Below, in pieces: positions 7,981-15,427 of a stretch of 25,272 nt of DNA (position 1 is its first letter; every line of letters starts with the position of its first letter). The translations under genes and the position numbers were made by a program. Below the pieces are notes generated by a model, which made no database searches, was not told where the DNA came from, and saw only the letters and a program-made list of their open reading frames with translations. The stretch comes from Acidimicrobiaceae bacterium (GTDB lineage: Bacteria; Actinomycetota; Acidimicrobiia; Acidimicrobiales; Palsa-688): contig WQVT01000002.1 of assembly GCA_009785715.1 (NCBI GenBank), positions 1 to 25,272 on the forward strand. The letters run 5' to 3'.

Positions 7981-9126
7981 TCAATCCAACAACGCGAGGT
8001 CGATGACGTCGGCCATGCGGCAATAGCCGGCGTCGCTCGGGTGCAACCCGTCGCCGCAATCCCATTCCGTCGCCATCTGGGTCGCGGTCTCCGGGTCGCG
8101 CAAGGCGGCATCGAAATCAGCCACTCCATCGAAGGCGCCGCCACTTCGGATCCACTCGTTGACCGCCACCCGGTGCCGCTCGCGGGTCGGGTTCCAGGCA
8201 TTGGCCATATACGTCTCGTTGCCGAACGGGGTCAGCGTCGCTCCGATGATCTTGACGCCGGCGCTGTGCGCCCGTTCGGCCATCTGCTGGAGGCCCGCGA
8301 TCATCTGCTCAGCGGTGGCCTCCTCCTCGGGCTTCGCCCAGCGGTTGCGCAGGTCGTTCGTGCCGAGCATGACGATGACGTGCGTGGCACCCGGCTGCGC
8401 CAGCACGTCGCGGTCGAAGCGCTTGAGGCCGCTGTCGCCGCGAAGATCATGCAGGATGCGGTTGCCGCCCAGCCCGTTGTTCATCACCCCGATCGGCCGG
8501 CCGCCTCGCTCGACGAGGCGGCGCGCCAGTTGATCGGGCCACCGGCAATGCGCGTCGATGGTCGAGATGTTGCCGTCGGTCAGTGAGTCGCCGAGCGCGA
8601 CGACACCACCGGCCCCGTCGGGCGCGAGCACGTCGACCCCGCAGAGAAAGAACCACTGATCGGTCAGGTTGCCCACCGGCATCACGGGCTCGGAGACGTA
8701 GTTGCCCGGTGGAGACACATAGTTGGTTTGCCGGGCGTAACGGCCGGTGATCTGAAAATCTGTCAACACCTCGCCGGGCAGATAGATGCTGACGGCGAGG
8801 TCGGCCAGCGGCTTCACCTCCAGGTCCACCGGGTCGCTGAAGGCGACGGCGCCGGCGGCGATGCCGATGCCATCCTCGCCGCCGAAGGTCAGTTTGCAGT
8901 CCGAGCCGGGCACGATTGCCGGCCCGGCGCCGCGCAACGCCACGCCGGCAGCGCCGATCTGGAGCGGCCGGTTGCCGTGGGCGTTCGAGATCCGCACCCT
9001 GAGCCGCTCGCCACCGATGCTCACGCGCGGGGTGAGGCGGATCGTGTGGTTGTTGAAGCCGGCGAAGCCTTCTGCGGGGGCGGGAGCCGCCGCCCAGGTC
9101 CCCACCCAGTCAAGCCCGTTCGGCAT
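7981..9126 (-). CDS. SGNH/GDSL hydrolase
   Basis: A 381-residue esterase-type hydrolase. The first ~165 residues form a beta-rich domain (WVGTWAAAPAP, TIRLTPRVSIGG, LRVRISNAHG), as in the long XynB-like GDSL proteins. The catalytic SGNH domain follows: block I GDSLTDG with Ser181, block II Gly at NNGLGGN (~219-222), block III GTND with Asn257, and block V DGLHPSD with Asp359 and His362. There is no signal peptide, so it is predicted to be cytoplasmic, unlike many relatives of this type. ATG 9126 follows GGAGGAGGG. It is the first gene of the minus-strand catabolic operon and may hydrolyse an ester, lactone or acylated substrate entering the pathway, which is an inference from position. Confidence 0.92.
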   Translation of the reverse strand: MPNGLDWVGTWAAAPAPAEGFAGFNNHTIRLTPRVSIGGERLRVRISNAHGNRPLQIGAAGVALRGAGPAIVPGSDCKLTFGGEDGIGIAAGAVAFSDPVDLEVKPLADLAVSIYLPGEVLTDFQITGRYARQTNYVSPPGNYVSEPVMPVGNLTDQWFFLCGVDVLAPDGAGGVVALGDSLTDGNISTIDAHCRWPDQLARRLVERGGRPIGVMNNGLGGNRILHDLRGDSGLKRFDRDVLAQPGATHVIVMLGTNDLRNRWAKPEEEATAEQMIAGLQQMAERAHSAGVKIIGATLTPFGNETYMANAWNPTRERHRVAVNEWIRSGGAFDGVADFDAALRDPETATQMATEWDCGDGLHPSDAGYCRMADVIDLALLD

Positions 9127-9187
9127 GACCCTCCTCCCCTCCCGTCTCTGAACATGGTGCCGTGGGAAAGAGCCCCTTGCAATATCT

Positions 9188-9204
9188 GGTGCCTCCGAGG
9201 CACC
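9188..9204. promoter_or_regulatory. Perfect 17-bp palindrome in divergent promoter region
   Basis: GGTGCCTCCGAGGCACC has 8-bp perfect arms around a single central C. It lies in the 173-bp region between the minus-strand operon start (9126) and the molybdenum hydroxylase start (9300), next to the only AT-rich patch there (GCAATATCT, 9179-9187), which could be part of a promoter. Its size and place suit an operator for a dimeric regulator acting on both operons. The regulator is not identified. Confidence 0.5.
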
Positions 9205-9299
9205 TGGGGTCCCGGAAAGGGCCCCCCGACCCGGGCTGCAGCGGCGGCTCGGTGCTAGCGTCCGCAGAACATCGCTGGGCGAGTGGGGGGGAAGATGCC

Positions 9300-9797
9300 T
9301 TGACCTCGATCAGGCTCATCGTCGACGGCCGGCAAGTCGCAGACGAGGTGGAACCGCGGACGCTGCTGGTGCAGTACCTGCGGGAGCAACTCGGCAAAAC
9401 CGGGACCGTCATCGGCTGTGACACCAGCAATTGCGGGGCGTGCACGGTCCATTTGAATGGCAGGTCGGTCAAGTCCTGCAACGTCCTTGCGGTGCAGGCC
9501 GACGGCGGCGAGGTGACGACGATCCAGGGCCTCGCCCCGGCCGGCGAGCTGCATCCGGTACAAGAAGCGTTCCGGGAATGGCACGGCCTCCAGTGCGGCT
9601 ACTGCACCCCGGGGATGATCATGCAGGCCGTCGACCTGTTGAACGAGAACCCGAGCCCCTCCGAAGAGGCGGTCCGGGCCGGGCTGGAGGGAAACCTCTG
9701 CCGCTGCACCGGCTATCACAACATCGTCGCCGCCGTGCGCCACGCCAGCGAACTGATGGCCAACCGGCAGCCGGTGGGATCGGGGGCGGACGCATGA
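9300..9797 (+). CDS. Molybdenum hydroxylase small subunit, two [2Fe-2S] clusters (CoxS-like)
   Basis: A 165-residue electron-transfer subunit of the xanthine dehydrogenase/CO dehydrogenase family. The plant-ferredoxin-type cluster is held by Cys40, Cys45, Cys48 and Cys60 (GCDTSNCGAC...C). The second cluster is held by Cys99, Cys102, Cys134 and Cys136 (CGYC and CRC). It passes electrons from the molybdenum centre to the FAD subunit in the cytoplasm. TTG 9300 is chosen because a purine-rich GGGGGGAAG precedes it and the protein then starts at the normal place for the family. The frame is open upstream but that part has no family similarity. Its stop overlaps the large-subunit ATG (ATGA), so the genes are translationally coupled. 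Confidence 0.95.
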   Translation: MTSIRLIVDGRQVADEVEPRTLLVQYLREQLGKTGTVIGCDTSNCGACTVHLNGRSVKSCNVLAVQADGGEVTTIQGLAPAGELHPVQEAFREWHGLQCGYCTPGMIMQAVDLLNENPSPSEEAVRAGLEGNLCRCTGYHNIVAAVRHASELMANRQPVGSGADA

Positions 9798-12217
9798 GCA
9801 CGACGACCACCGACTCGACATCGCCGACCGGGGAGATCGGGCGCGACCGTCGCCGCAAGGAAGATGCCCGCTTGATCACCGGGCGTACCCGGTGGACCGA
9901 CAACATCACGCTCCCGGGGATGCTCCACCTGGCCATGGTCCGCAGCACCTCTGCGCACGCACGCATCACCGCCGTCCGGACAGACGCGGCGAAGGCCGCG
10001 GTCAACGTCGTCGACGTCTTCACCGGCGCCGACCTCGCCGACACCGTCGGCGTCTGCATCAACGCCTGGCCGATCACCCCCGACCAGAAGACCCCGACCC
10101 ACCCGCCCATCGCGACCGACCGGGTCGTCTTCGCCGGCGAGATCGTGGCGGTGGTGGTGGCACGCAGCGCCGCGGCGGCGCGGGACGCGGCCGAGCTGGT
10201 CGAGGTCGACTACGAGGAGCTACCCGCGGTCGTCGACCTGGCGGACGCCGAGCGCAATCAGGTGCTCGCCCATCCCGACCTCGGCACGAACAGGTCTGCG
10301 TACTGGAAGTTCGATTCCGCGGAGGCGGGCACCGGAGGCAGCGTCGAAGCGGCCATCGCCGAGGCGCGCACCACGGGCGTGGTGATCGAGCGGGAATTCC
10401 GCCAGCAGCGGCTGATCCCGTCGTTCATGGAGCCGAGGAGCGTCGTGGTCGACCCGACGGGCGAGCAGATCACGGTTTGGAGTGCGACGCAGATCCCCCA
10501 CATCCTGCGATTTGCCCTCGCCGCGACGACCGGCGTGTCCGAGTCGAAGATCCGGGTGATCGCTCCCGACGTCGGGGGTGGCTTCGGGGGCAAGCTGCAG
10601 CAGACGCCCGAGGAGATGGTCGCCTTCGCCGTCGCCCGGCGATTGGCGCAGCCGGTGAAGTACACCGAGACGCGCTCCGAGTCGCTCCTCTCCGCCCACC
10701 ACGGTCGGGACCAGATCCAACGAATGACCCTGGCCGCGACCACCGACGGGCGGGTCACCGGCCTCAAGGTCGAGCTCGCCGCCAACCTCGGGGCCTATGT
10801 GGCACTCGTCGGGGGTGGCGTCCCCGTGCTCGGGGCGTTCATGTTCAACGCCATCTACAAGTTTCCCGCGTACCACTTCGGCGTGACCACCTACTTCACC
10901 AACACGACCTGGACCGACGCGTACCGCGGCGCCGGCCGGCCCGAGGCGACGTTCGCGGTCGAGCGGCTGATGGACGAGCTCGCGGCCCAGCTCGGCGAGG
11001 ATCCGCTCGTCGTCCGGGCGCGCAACTGGATCACCCACGAGGAGTTCCCCTTCACCACCGTTTCCGGACTCAGCTACGACTCGGGCAATTACGAGTTGGC
11101 CACGGAGAAGGCCAAGGCCCTGTTCGGCTACGACGAGCTCCGCGCCGAGCAGGCCCGCCGCCGCGAGTCGGGCGACCCGGTGCAGCTCGGCATCGGCGTC
11201 TCCACGTTCACCGAGATGTGCGGGCTCGCCCCGTCGCGTGTGCTCGGCACGCTCGACTACGGAGCCGGAGGGTGGGAGCACGCCTCGATCCGCGTGCTGG
11301 CGACCGGCAAGGTCGAGGTCGTCACCGGGTCGAGCGCGCACGGGCAGGGCCACGAAACGGCGTTCAGCCAGATCGTGGCCGACCGCCTCGGCGTGCCCTT
11401 CGAGGACGTCGAGGTGCTCCACGGCGACACCATGATCGCCCCGAAGGGCCTCGACACCTACGGGTCGCGCAGCCTGGTCGTGGGCGGCGAGGCGATCGTC
11501 CGGGCGTCAGACAAGGTCATCGACAAGGCCCGCCCGATCGCGGCGCACCTCCTCGAGGCCAATCCCGACGATCTCGAGTTCGTGGGCGGCCGGTTCCAGG
11601 TGAAAGGCACGGCCGTCGCCGGGGTCACCATCCAGGAAGTCGCGGGCGCCACGTTCGTCGCCCACAACCTCCCCGAGGGCACCGAACCGAGCCTCGACGC
11701 CGATGCCACCTTCGACCCCGACAACTTCTCGTTCCCGCACGGGACCCACCTCTGCGCGGTCGAGGTCGACACCGAGACCGGGCGTGTGAGTTTGCGGAAG
11801 TACTCGGCCTGCGACGACGTCGGTGTCATCATCAACCCGCTCATCGTCGCCGGACAGGTGCACGGCGGTCTCGTGCAGGGGATCGCCCAGGCCCTGTGGG
11901 AGGGTGCCCAGTACGACGAGAACGGGCAGCTGCTCACCGGGTCGTTCGTCGACTACTTGTTGCCGACGACGGCCGACACCATCAGCTTCGACCTCGACCA
12001 CACCGTTTCGCCGGCGAGCTCCAACAGTCTTGGGGCAAAAGGCGTCGGGGAGGCCGGCACCATCGCCTCCACCCCCGCCGTCGTGAATGCCATCGTCGAC
12101 GCGTTGCGCCATCTCGGGGTGAGCAACGTTGCCATGCCGTGCACGCCATACCGGGTCTTTCAGGCGATTCAGCAAGCAGTTGGGCAAAAGAGCGCGAGTG
12201 GAGGGAACCCCTCATGA
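9794..12217 (+). CDS. Molybdenum hydroxylase large subunit (form II CoxL-like)
   Basis: An 807-residue catalytic subunit carrying the molybdopterin cytosine dinucleotide cofactor. Key sites are RRKEDARLITG near the N terminus, GGGFGGK at 261-267, AYRGAGR at 376-382, and the catalytic Glu753 in KGVGEAG. True aerobic CO dehydrogenase (form I) has AYXCSFR at the active-site loop, while AYRGAGR marks form II enzymes, whose characterised relatives hydroxylate aldehydes, purines and N-heterocycles such as nicotine, quinoline or isoquinoline. CO oxidation is therefore unlikely. The subunit overlaps the small subunit by 4 bp and the FAD subunit by 4 bp, giving the order S-L-M, whereas many CO dehydrogenases are M-S-L. 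No XdhC/CoxF or MCD-cofactor assembly gene is seen nearby. Confidence 0.95.
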   Translation: MSTTTTDSTSPTGEIGRDRRRKEDARLITGRTRWTDNITLPGMLHLAMVRSTSAHARITAVRTDAAKAAVNVVDVFTGADLADTVGVCINAWPITPDQKTPTHPPIATDRVVFAGEIVAVVVARSAAAARDAAELVEVDYEELPAVVDLADAERNQVLAHPDLGTNRSAYWKFDSAEAGTGGSVEAAIAEARTTGVVIEREFRQQRLIPSFMEPRSVVVDPTGEQITVWSATQIPHILRFALAATTGVSESKIRVIAPDVGGGFGGKLQQTPEEMVAFAVARRLAQPVKYTETRSESLLSAHHGRDQIQRMTLAATTDGRVTGLKVELAANLGAYVALVGGGVPVLGAFMFNAIYKFPAYHFGVTTYFTNTTWTDAYRGAGRPEATFAVERLMDELAAQLGEDPLVVRARNWITHEEFPFTTVSGLSYDSGNYELATEKAKALFGYDELRAEQARRRESGDPVQLGIGVSTFTEMCGLAPSRVLGTLDYGAGGWEHASIRVLATGKVEVVTGSSAHGQGHETAFSQIVADRLGVPFEDVEVLHGDTMIAPKGLDTYGSRSLVVGGEAIVRASDKVIDKARPIAAHLLEANPDDLEFVGGRFQVKGTAVAGVTIQEVAGATFVAHNLPEGTEPSLDADATFDPDNFSFPHGTHLCAVEVDTETGRVSLRKYSACDDVGVIINPLIVAGQVHGGLVQGIAQALWEGAQYDENGQLLTGSFVDYLLPTTADTISFDLDHTVSPASSNSLGAKGVGEAGTIASTPAVVNAIVDALRHLGVSNVAMPCTPYRVFQAIQQAVGQKSASGGNPS

Positions 12218-13071
12218 TTCCGGCAGCCTTCGACTACGTCGCCCCGACCACCCTCGACGAGGCCCTGGCATCGCTCAGCGCCCACCGCGACGACGTCAAG
12301 ATTCTGGCCGGCGGCCAAAGCCTGCTGCCCGTACTGCGGATGCGGCTGAACGAGCCGGGACTCTTGATCGACCTCGGCCGCATCGAGTCCCTCCGGGGCA
12401 TCCGCGACGACGGCGACGCGCTCGTCATCGGCGCCATGACCACCCACCACGACGTCTCGGCCAGCGCGCTGGTCCAGGAGCACGCGCTGCTCATCTCCGA
12501 GGCGATGACCCACCTCGCCGATCCCCAGGTCCGCCACCGGGGCACGTTCGGCGGGGCCCTCTCTCATGCCGATCCCGCTGGAGACCTCTGCGCCCCCGCC
12601 CTCGCCCTCGGCGCCACGTTCGTCATCGCCAGCGCCGGCGGCTCCCGGACCGTCGATGCCGGGTCCTTCTTCACGGGACTCTTCGAGACGGCGATCGGCG
12701 AGGACGAGATCCTCGCCGAGGTCCGCATTCCCAAGCACACCGACTGGGGGGCGCGCTACGAGAAATTCGTCCAGATCGCCTACCAGTGGTCGATCGTCGG
12801 GGTCGCAGCGACCGTGCAGGTTGAGGGAGGTCTCTTCGCCGCTGCCCGTGTCGGGCTCACCAACATGGGAATCGTCCCCCTTCGCGCCGAAGCCACCGAG
12901 TCCTCACTCGTCGGACAGCCCGCGACCGCTGAGACGATCGCCGCCGCCGCTGCGCTTGCCGCGGACGGAACCAACCCGCCGAGCGACCTGAACGGTGACG
13001 CCGACTACCGGCGTCACCTCGCCCGGGTGCTCACCGGGCGAGCGCTGCGGGCTGCTTCAGGCGTGGCTTAG
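12214..13071 (+). CDS. Molybdenum hydroxylase FAD-binding medium subunit (CoxM-like)
   Basis: A 285-residue FAD subunit of the same enzyme, completing the three-part molybdenum hydroxylase. FAD-binding motifs are AGGQSLLP (32-39) and TFGGALSHADPAGD (111-124), the latter a variant of the usual TIGG-x-x-x-x-A-x-P-x-x-D. A C-terminal CO_deh_flav_C-type domain occupies about 180-285. It would pass electrons from the FeS subunit to an external acceptor. The ATG overlaps the large-subunit stop (ATGA). It converges with the binding-protein gene at 13082 with only 10 bp between stops. Confidence 0.95.
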   Translation: MIPAAFDYVAPTTLDEALASLSAHRDDVKILAGGQSLLPVLRMRLNEPGLLIDLGRIESLRGIRDDGDALVIGAMTTHHDVSASALVQEHALLISEAMTHLADPQVRHRGTFGGALSHADPAGDLCAPALALGATFVIASAGGSRTVDAGSFFTGLFETAIGEDEILAEVRIPKHTDWGARYEKFVQIAYQWSIVGVAATVQVEGGLFAAARVGLTNMGIVPLRAEATESSLVGQPATAETIAAAAALAADGTNPPSDLNGDADYRRHLARVLTGRALRAASGVA

Positions 13072-13081
13072 TTCTGCGGCG

Positions 13082-14428
13082 TCATCCGTCGATCGGTTCG
13101 CCTGCTGGTTTCGCGACCCACGACTGAGCGCGCACCATCACCCCTGACGCATTGGGACGGAAGAACTGGTCTTCGTCGAGACAGACCTGTGGGGCAGCCT
13201 TGAATTCTCCGCACACGAGTTGGGGAGGCCCCCAGAGCATCGGCCCATGGAAGTTCTCCGCCAGCTTGACCACCTTCGCCGCGCTGGTGTTGTCCGGTCC
13301 GACTCTGTTCATGAACTTCACCGATGTGAGGATCTGCGAGTAGGTCGTGGACATCCAGGGATCATCCCGGAGACTCGCGGGAACGCCGATCTCTGCGAAC
13401 ACCTTGTGGAGCGCCTTCGCGGCAGGATCAGTCGGGTCGTCGTAGAGCGTTGATCCGACGGCGTAGTACCAGCGCGGAAGCGACCCGCCGTCTGCCTTGG
13501 CGATTTGGGGCCCGATACAGGTGACGTTCGCCAGCACCGGCTTGTTGATGTTGAGCTCCTTGAGGGCCTTGTCGAAATTCGCACAAATTGGTCCACTCGC
13601 GCCAAATTCGATCGCGTCCACGCTCGAAGCGTGCGCGGCCTCGAGTGGCACGGTGAGATCCGTCTGTGAGGGATCAAAGGTCACGACCGTCGACTTCACG
13701 TGCTCGAGAGTCAGGCCATCGCTGATCGCCTTGTCGATGGGTGCCGAGCCTGGAATATTCTCGTTGATAATCGCAACGGACTTTGCCTTCAGGTCCTTCG
13801 CGAGAAATGTCGCCAGCGGACCCTCGAGCGACGTGCTCGAACCGTAGAGCCAGACGGCCGTCTTGTAGCCTGAATCGGTTGTCGAGCCGGCGAAGAGGTT
13901 CAGGAGCTTCTTTGTCGGCGCAAGCGCCTGTTCGAAGGCCTGGTTGCCGATCGTGACCGGACCGGCGACGATCTGTTGGATCTTGGGGTTGTTCGCGAAC
14001 TTCTGTCCGCAGGCTGCTGCTGCGGAGACCGTGTCCGGTATGAAGCACTCCACGAGCTTCAGCGGATGTCCCGCCACTCCGTCGAGGTACTGATTCACGT
14101 ACTTGACCGCGAACTGGGCACCCAGCGTGGCCTCCGGGGCAAGGTCTGCACTGCCCCCCTGCTGATTGACCCAACCGAGGTAGACGGGAGACAGCTTCGG
14201 GTTGGCAGCCCCGGCTTTGCCGCCGACGTAGTGCACATAGTTCGTGACGGGCCAGCCCGGCGTCGTCGCGGCAGCCGGTACAGCCGACTGAGCTTCTGCC
14301 GTGCCAACCGAACCAGCCAGCGGCAGGACAGCCGTGCCAATCGCCAAAACTGCGGCCGTGATCGACGGGAACATTCTCCGACCTCTTGGCTTTGCAGAAG
14401 ACAGATCCGACATCCCCGATACCGTCAT
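13082..14428 (-). CDS. Secreted ABC-type substrate-binding protein (LivK-like, Peripla_BP_6)
   Basis: A 448-residue exported binding protein of the branched-chain amino acid/amide/aromatic-acid receptor type. The N terminus carries KPRGRR, a hydrophobic core and a likely signal peptidase I site AEA-QS (after residue 46). There is no lipobox. The mature part has the two-lobe layout with YLGWVNQQGG, a GAQFAVKYVNQYL helix, an AGPVTIGNQAF ligand-loop region and a C-terminal WVAKP. Several paired cysteines (VECF...ACG, PICA...VTCIG, LVCG...QVCL) suggest disulfides. The start could instead be the ATG at 14413 or a later one. No permease or ATPase genes are adjacent, so it is an orphan receptor here. 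Its place beside degradation enzymes and a TetR gene suggests it captures the pathway substrate, which is an inference. Confidence 0.87.
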   Translation of the reverse strand: MTVSGMSDLSSAKPRGRRMFPSITAAVLAIGTAVLPLAGSVGTAEAQSAVPAAATTPGWPVTNYVHYVGGKAGAANPKLSPVYLGWVNQQGGSADLAPEATLGAQFAVKYVNQYLDGVAGHPLKLVECFIPDTVSAAAACGQKFANNPKIQQIVAGPVTIGNQAFEQALAPTKKLLNLFAGSTTDSGYKTAVWLYGSSTSLEGPLATFLAKDLKAKSVAIINENIPGSAPIDKAISDGLTLEHVKSTVVTFDPSQTDLTVPLEAAHASSVDAIEFGASGPICANFDKALKELNINKPVLANVTCIGPQIAKADGGSLPRWYYAVGSTLYDDPTDPAAKALHKVFAEIGVPASLRDDPWMSTTYSQILTSVKFMNRVGPDNTSAAKVVKLAENFHGPMLWGPPQLVCGEFKAAPQVCLDEDQFFRPNASGVMVRAQSWVAKPAGEPIDG

Positions 14429-14518
14429 CAGGCCCCCAATCAGAAATCTGCGAGGTCTACGTTGTCCGCGCGGTCACGCCGGCAACCCGACCTCCCCTGC
14501 GCTCTTGCTCCCCCTGCG

Positions 14519-14532
14519 CCTCCCGAGGGAGG
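14519..14532. promoter_or_regulatory. 14-bp near-palindrome between binding protein and TetR genes
   Basis: CCTCCCGAGGGAGG has 6-bp arms around a GA centre, about 90 bp upstream of both divergent starts. It could be an operator or a chance GC-rich symmetry. Confidence 0.25.
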
Positions 14533-14539
14533 ACCACTC

Positions 14540-14584
14540 CGGAAGCTAGCACATGCGGAGGCAAAACGGAACGTCTGTCTTCCG
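14540..14584. promoter_or_regulatory. Candidate TetR operator with inverted repeats
   Basis: CGGAAG (14540-14545) and CTTCCG (14579-14584) form an outer inverted repeat. Within it, CGGAACGTCTGTCTTCCG (14567-14584) has 5-bp arms around 8 bases. The site ends 27 bp before the TetR start, where an autoregulatory operator is often found. The regulatory role is inferred from position and symmetry. Confidence 0.35.
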
Positions 14585-14611
14585 CTTCCATTCGTGGTGC
14601 ATGCTGGAGGG

Positions 14612-15289
14612 ATGGCATCGTCTCCGGTTCCACCTCGGCGTATGCGCCGCGACGCGGAGTTGAACCGGGAGCGGCTCGTGCAGGCGGCGAGAGAGATGTT
14701 CGCCGAGCGCGGGCTCCGGGTCACGCTCGCCGACATCGCCAACCGGGCCGGAGTCGGCGTCGGTACGTTGTATCGAAACTTCGGGAGCCGCGAGGCGCTC
14801 TTCGACGGGCTGTTCGAGGAACTCTATGACGAGAGCCTCGAGAAATACGAGGAGATTCATCGCAGAGCGCTGGACTGCCCGGATGCATGGCTCGGGTTCG
14901 TGCAGTACCTGCAGGGCGCGCTGGAGACGATGATCAATGACCGCGGCTTGTGGATCCTGATGTTCCAGCGCTCCAACTCGGCCAAGGACCGTGCCCGCCC
15001 GCAAGAGCTGTTCTGGCGCTACACCCCCGAGCTGATCTCGCGAGCCCAAGCGAGCGGCCAGTTGCGGAGCGACCTGCGCCCGACCGACATTCCCGTGCTC
15101 CAGACCATGTTGCTCGCCGCGCTTGAGCTCACCTTCACCCACTCCAGGGAGGCGGGGAGCCGCTATCTCGGGTTGCTGATCGACGCGTTGCAGACCAGCC
15201 GGGGTAAACCCAGCCCTCTGCCCGCCCCGGAACTGAGCCCGGATGAGATGGACGAGGCGCTCCTGCACAGGTACGACGGGCCGGGCTGA
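14612..15289 (+). CDS. TetR/AcrR family transcriptional regulator
   Basis: A 225-residue one-component regulator. The N-terminal DNA-binding domain (about 17-65) has the family pattern RERLVQAAREMFAERG, then the helix-turn-helix TLADIANRAGVGVGTLYRNF, followed by REALFDGLF. The rest is an all-helical ligand domain that sets effector specificity and dimerisation and gives no clear clue to the ligand. ATG 14612 has GGAGG only 1-2 bases upstream, which is short. An upstream in-frame GTG (14594) or downstream ATG 14642 are alternatives. It is divergent from the binding protein and 138 bp upstream of the MetE-like gene, so it probably controls one or both and itself. Confidence 0.93.
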   Translation: MASSPVPPRRMRRDAELNRERLVQAAREMFAERGLRVTLADIANRAGVGVGTLYRNFGSREALFDGLFEELYDESLEKYEEIHRRALDCPDAWLGFVQYLQGALETMINDRGLWILMFQRSNSAKDRARPQELFWRYTPELISRAQASGQLRSDLRPTDIPVLQTMLLAALELTFTHSREAGSRYLGLLIDALQTSRGKPSPLPAPELSPDEMDEALLHRYDGPG

Positions 15290-15319
15290 TTCCGCCTCGC
15301 GGGGTCCGGTGCGGCTGCT

Positions 15320-15367
15320 TCTCAACGGGCCCGAATCCGGAACATGGGATTCCGTTTCTGGTTGAGA
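15320..15367 (+). promoter_or_regulatory. Two-tier stem-loop upstream of second MetE-like gene
   Basis: Outer arms TCTCAAC (15320-15326) and GTTGAGA (15361-15367) are perfectly complementary. Inner arms GAATCC (15333-15338) and GGATTC (15347-15352) pair around an 8-base loop, with internal loops GGGCCC and CGTTTCTG between the tiers. It lies 31 bases after the TetR stop and 60 bases before the MetE-like start, so it may be a terminator/attenuator or cis-regulatory leader. There is no T tract. Confidence 0.4.
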
Positions 15368-15427
15368 GGGGATATGGTTGGCCCGCACGAGGCAGGTCGT
15401 TCGGGCGTGTCGGAGGGGGAGGAAGAC

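Noticed and set aside
9892..12213. Very long plus-strand frame inside the molybdenum hydroxylase large subunit gene
   Set aside because: Arg/Pro/Gly-rich translation typical of an out-of-frame reading. Only its 3' part from 12214 is real, as the FAD subunit.
9794..12217. Aerobic carbon monoxide dehydrogenase
   Set aside because: The active-site loop reads AYRGAGR instead of AYXCSFR, so true form I CO dehydrogenase activity is not supported.
13976..14611. N-terminal extension of the TetR protein
   Set aside because: The upstream open frame lies antisense to the binding-protein gene and lacks any TetR similarity. The helix-turn-helix domain begins shortly after 14612.
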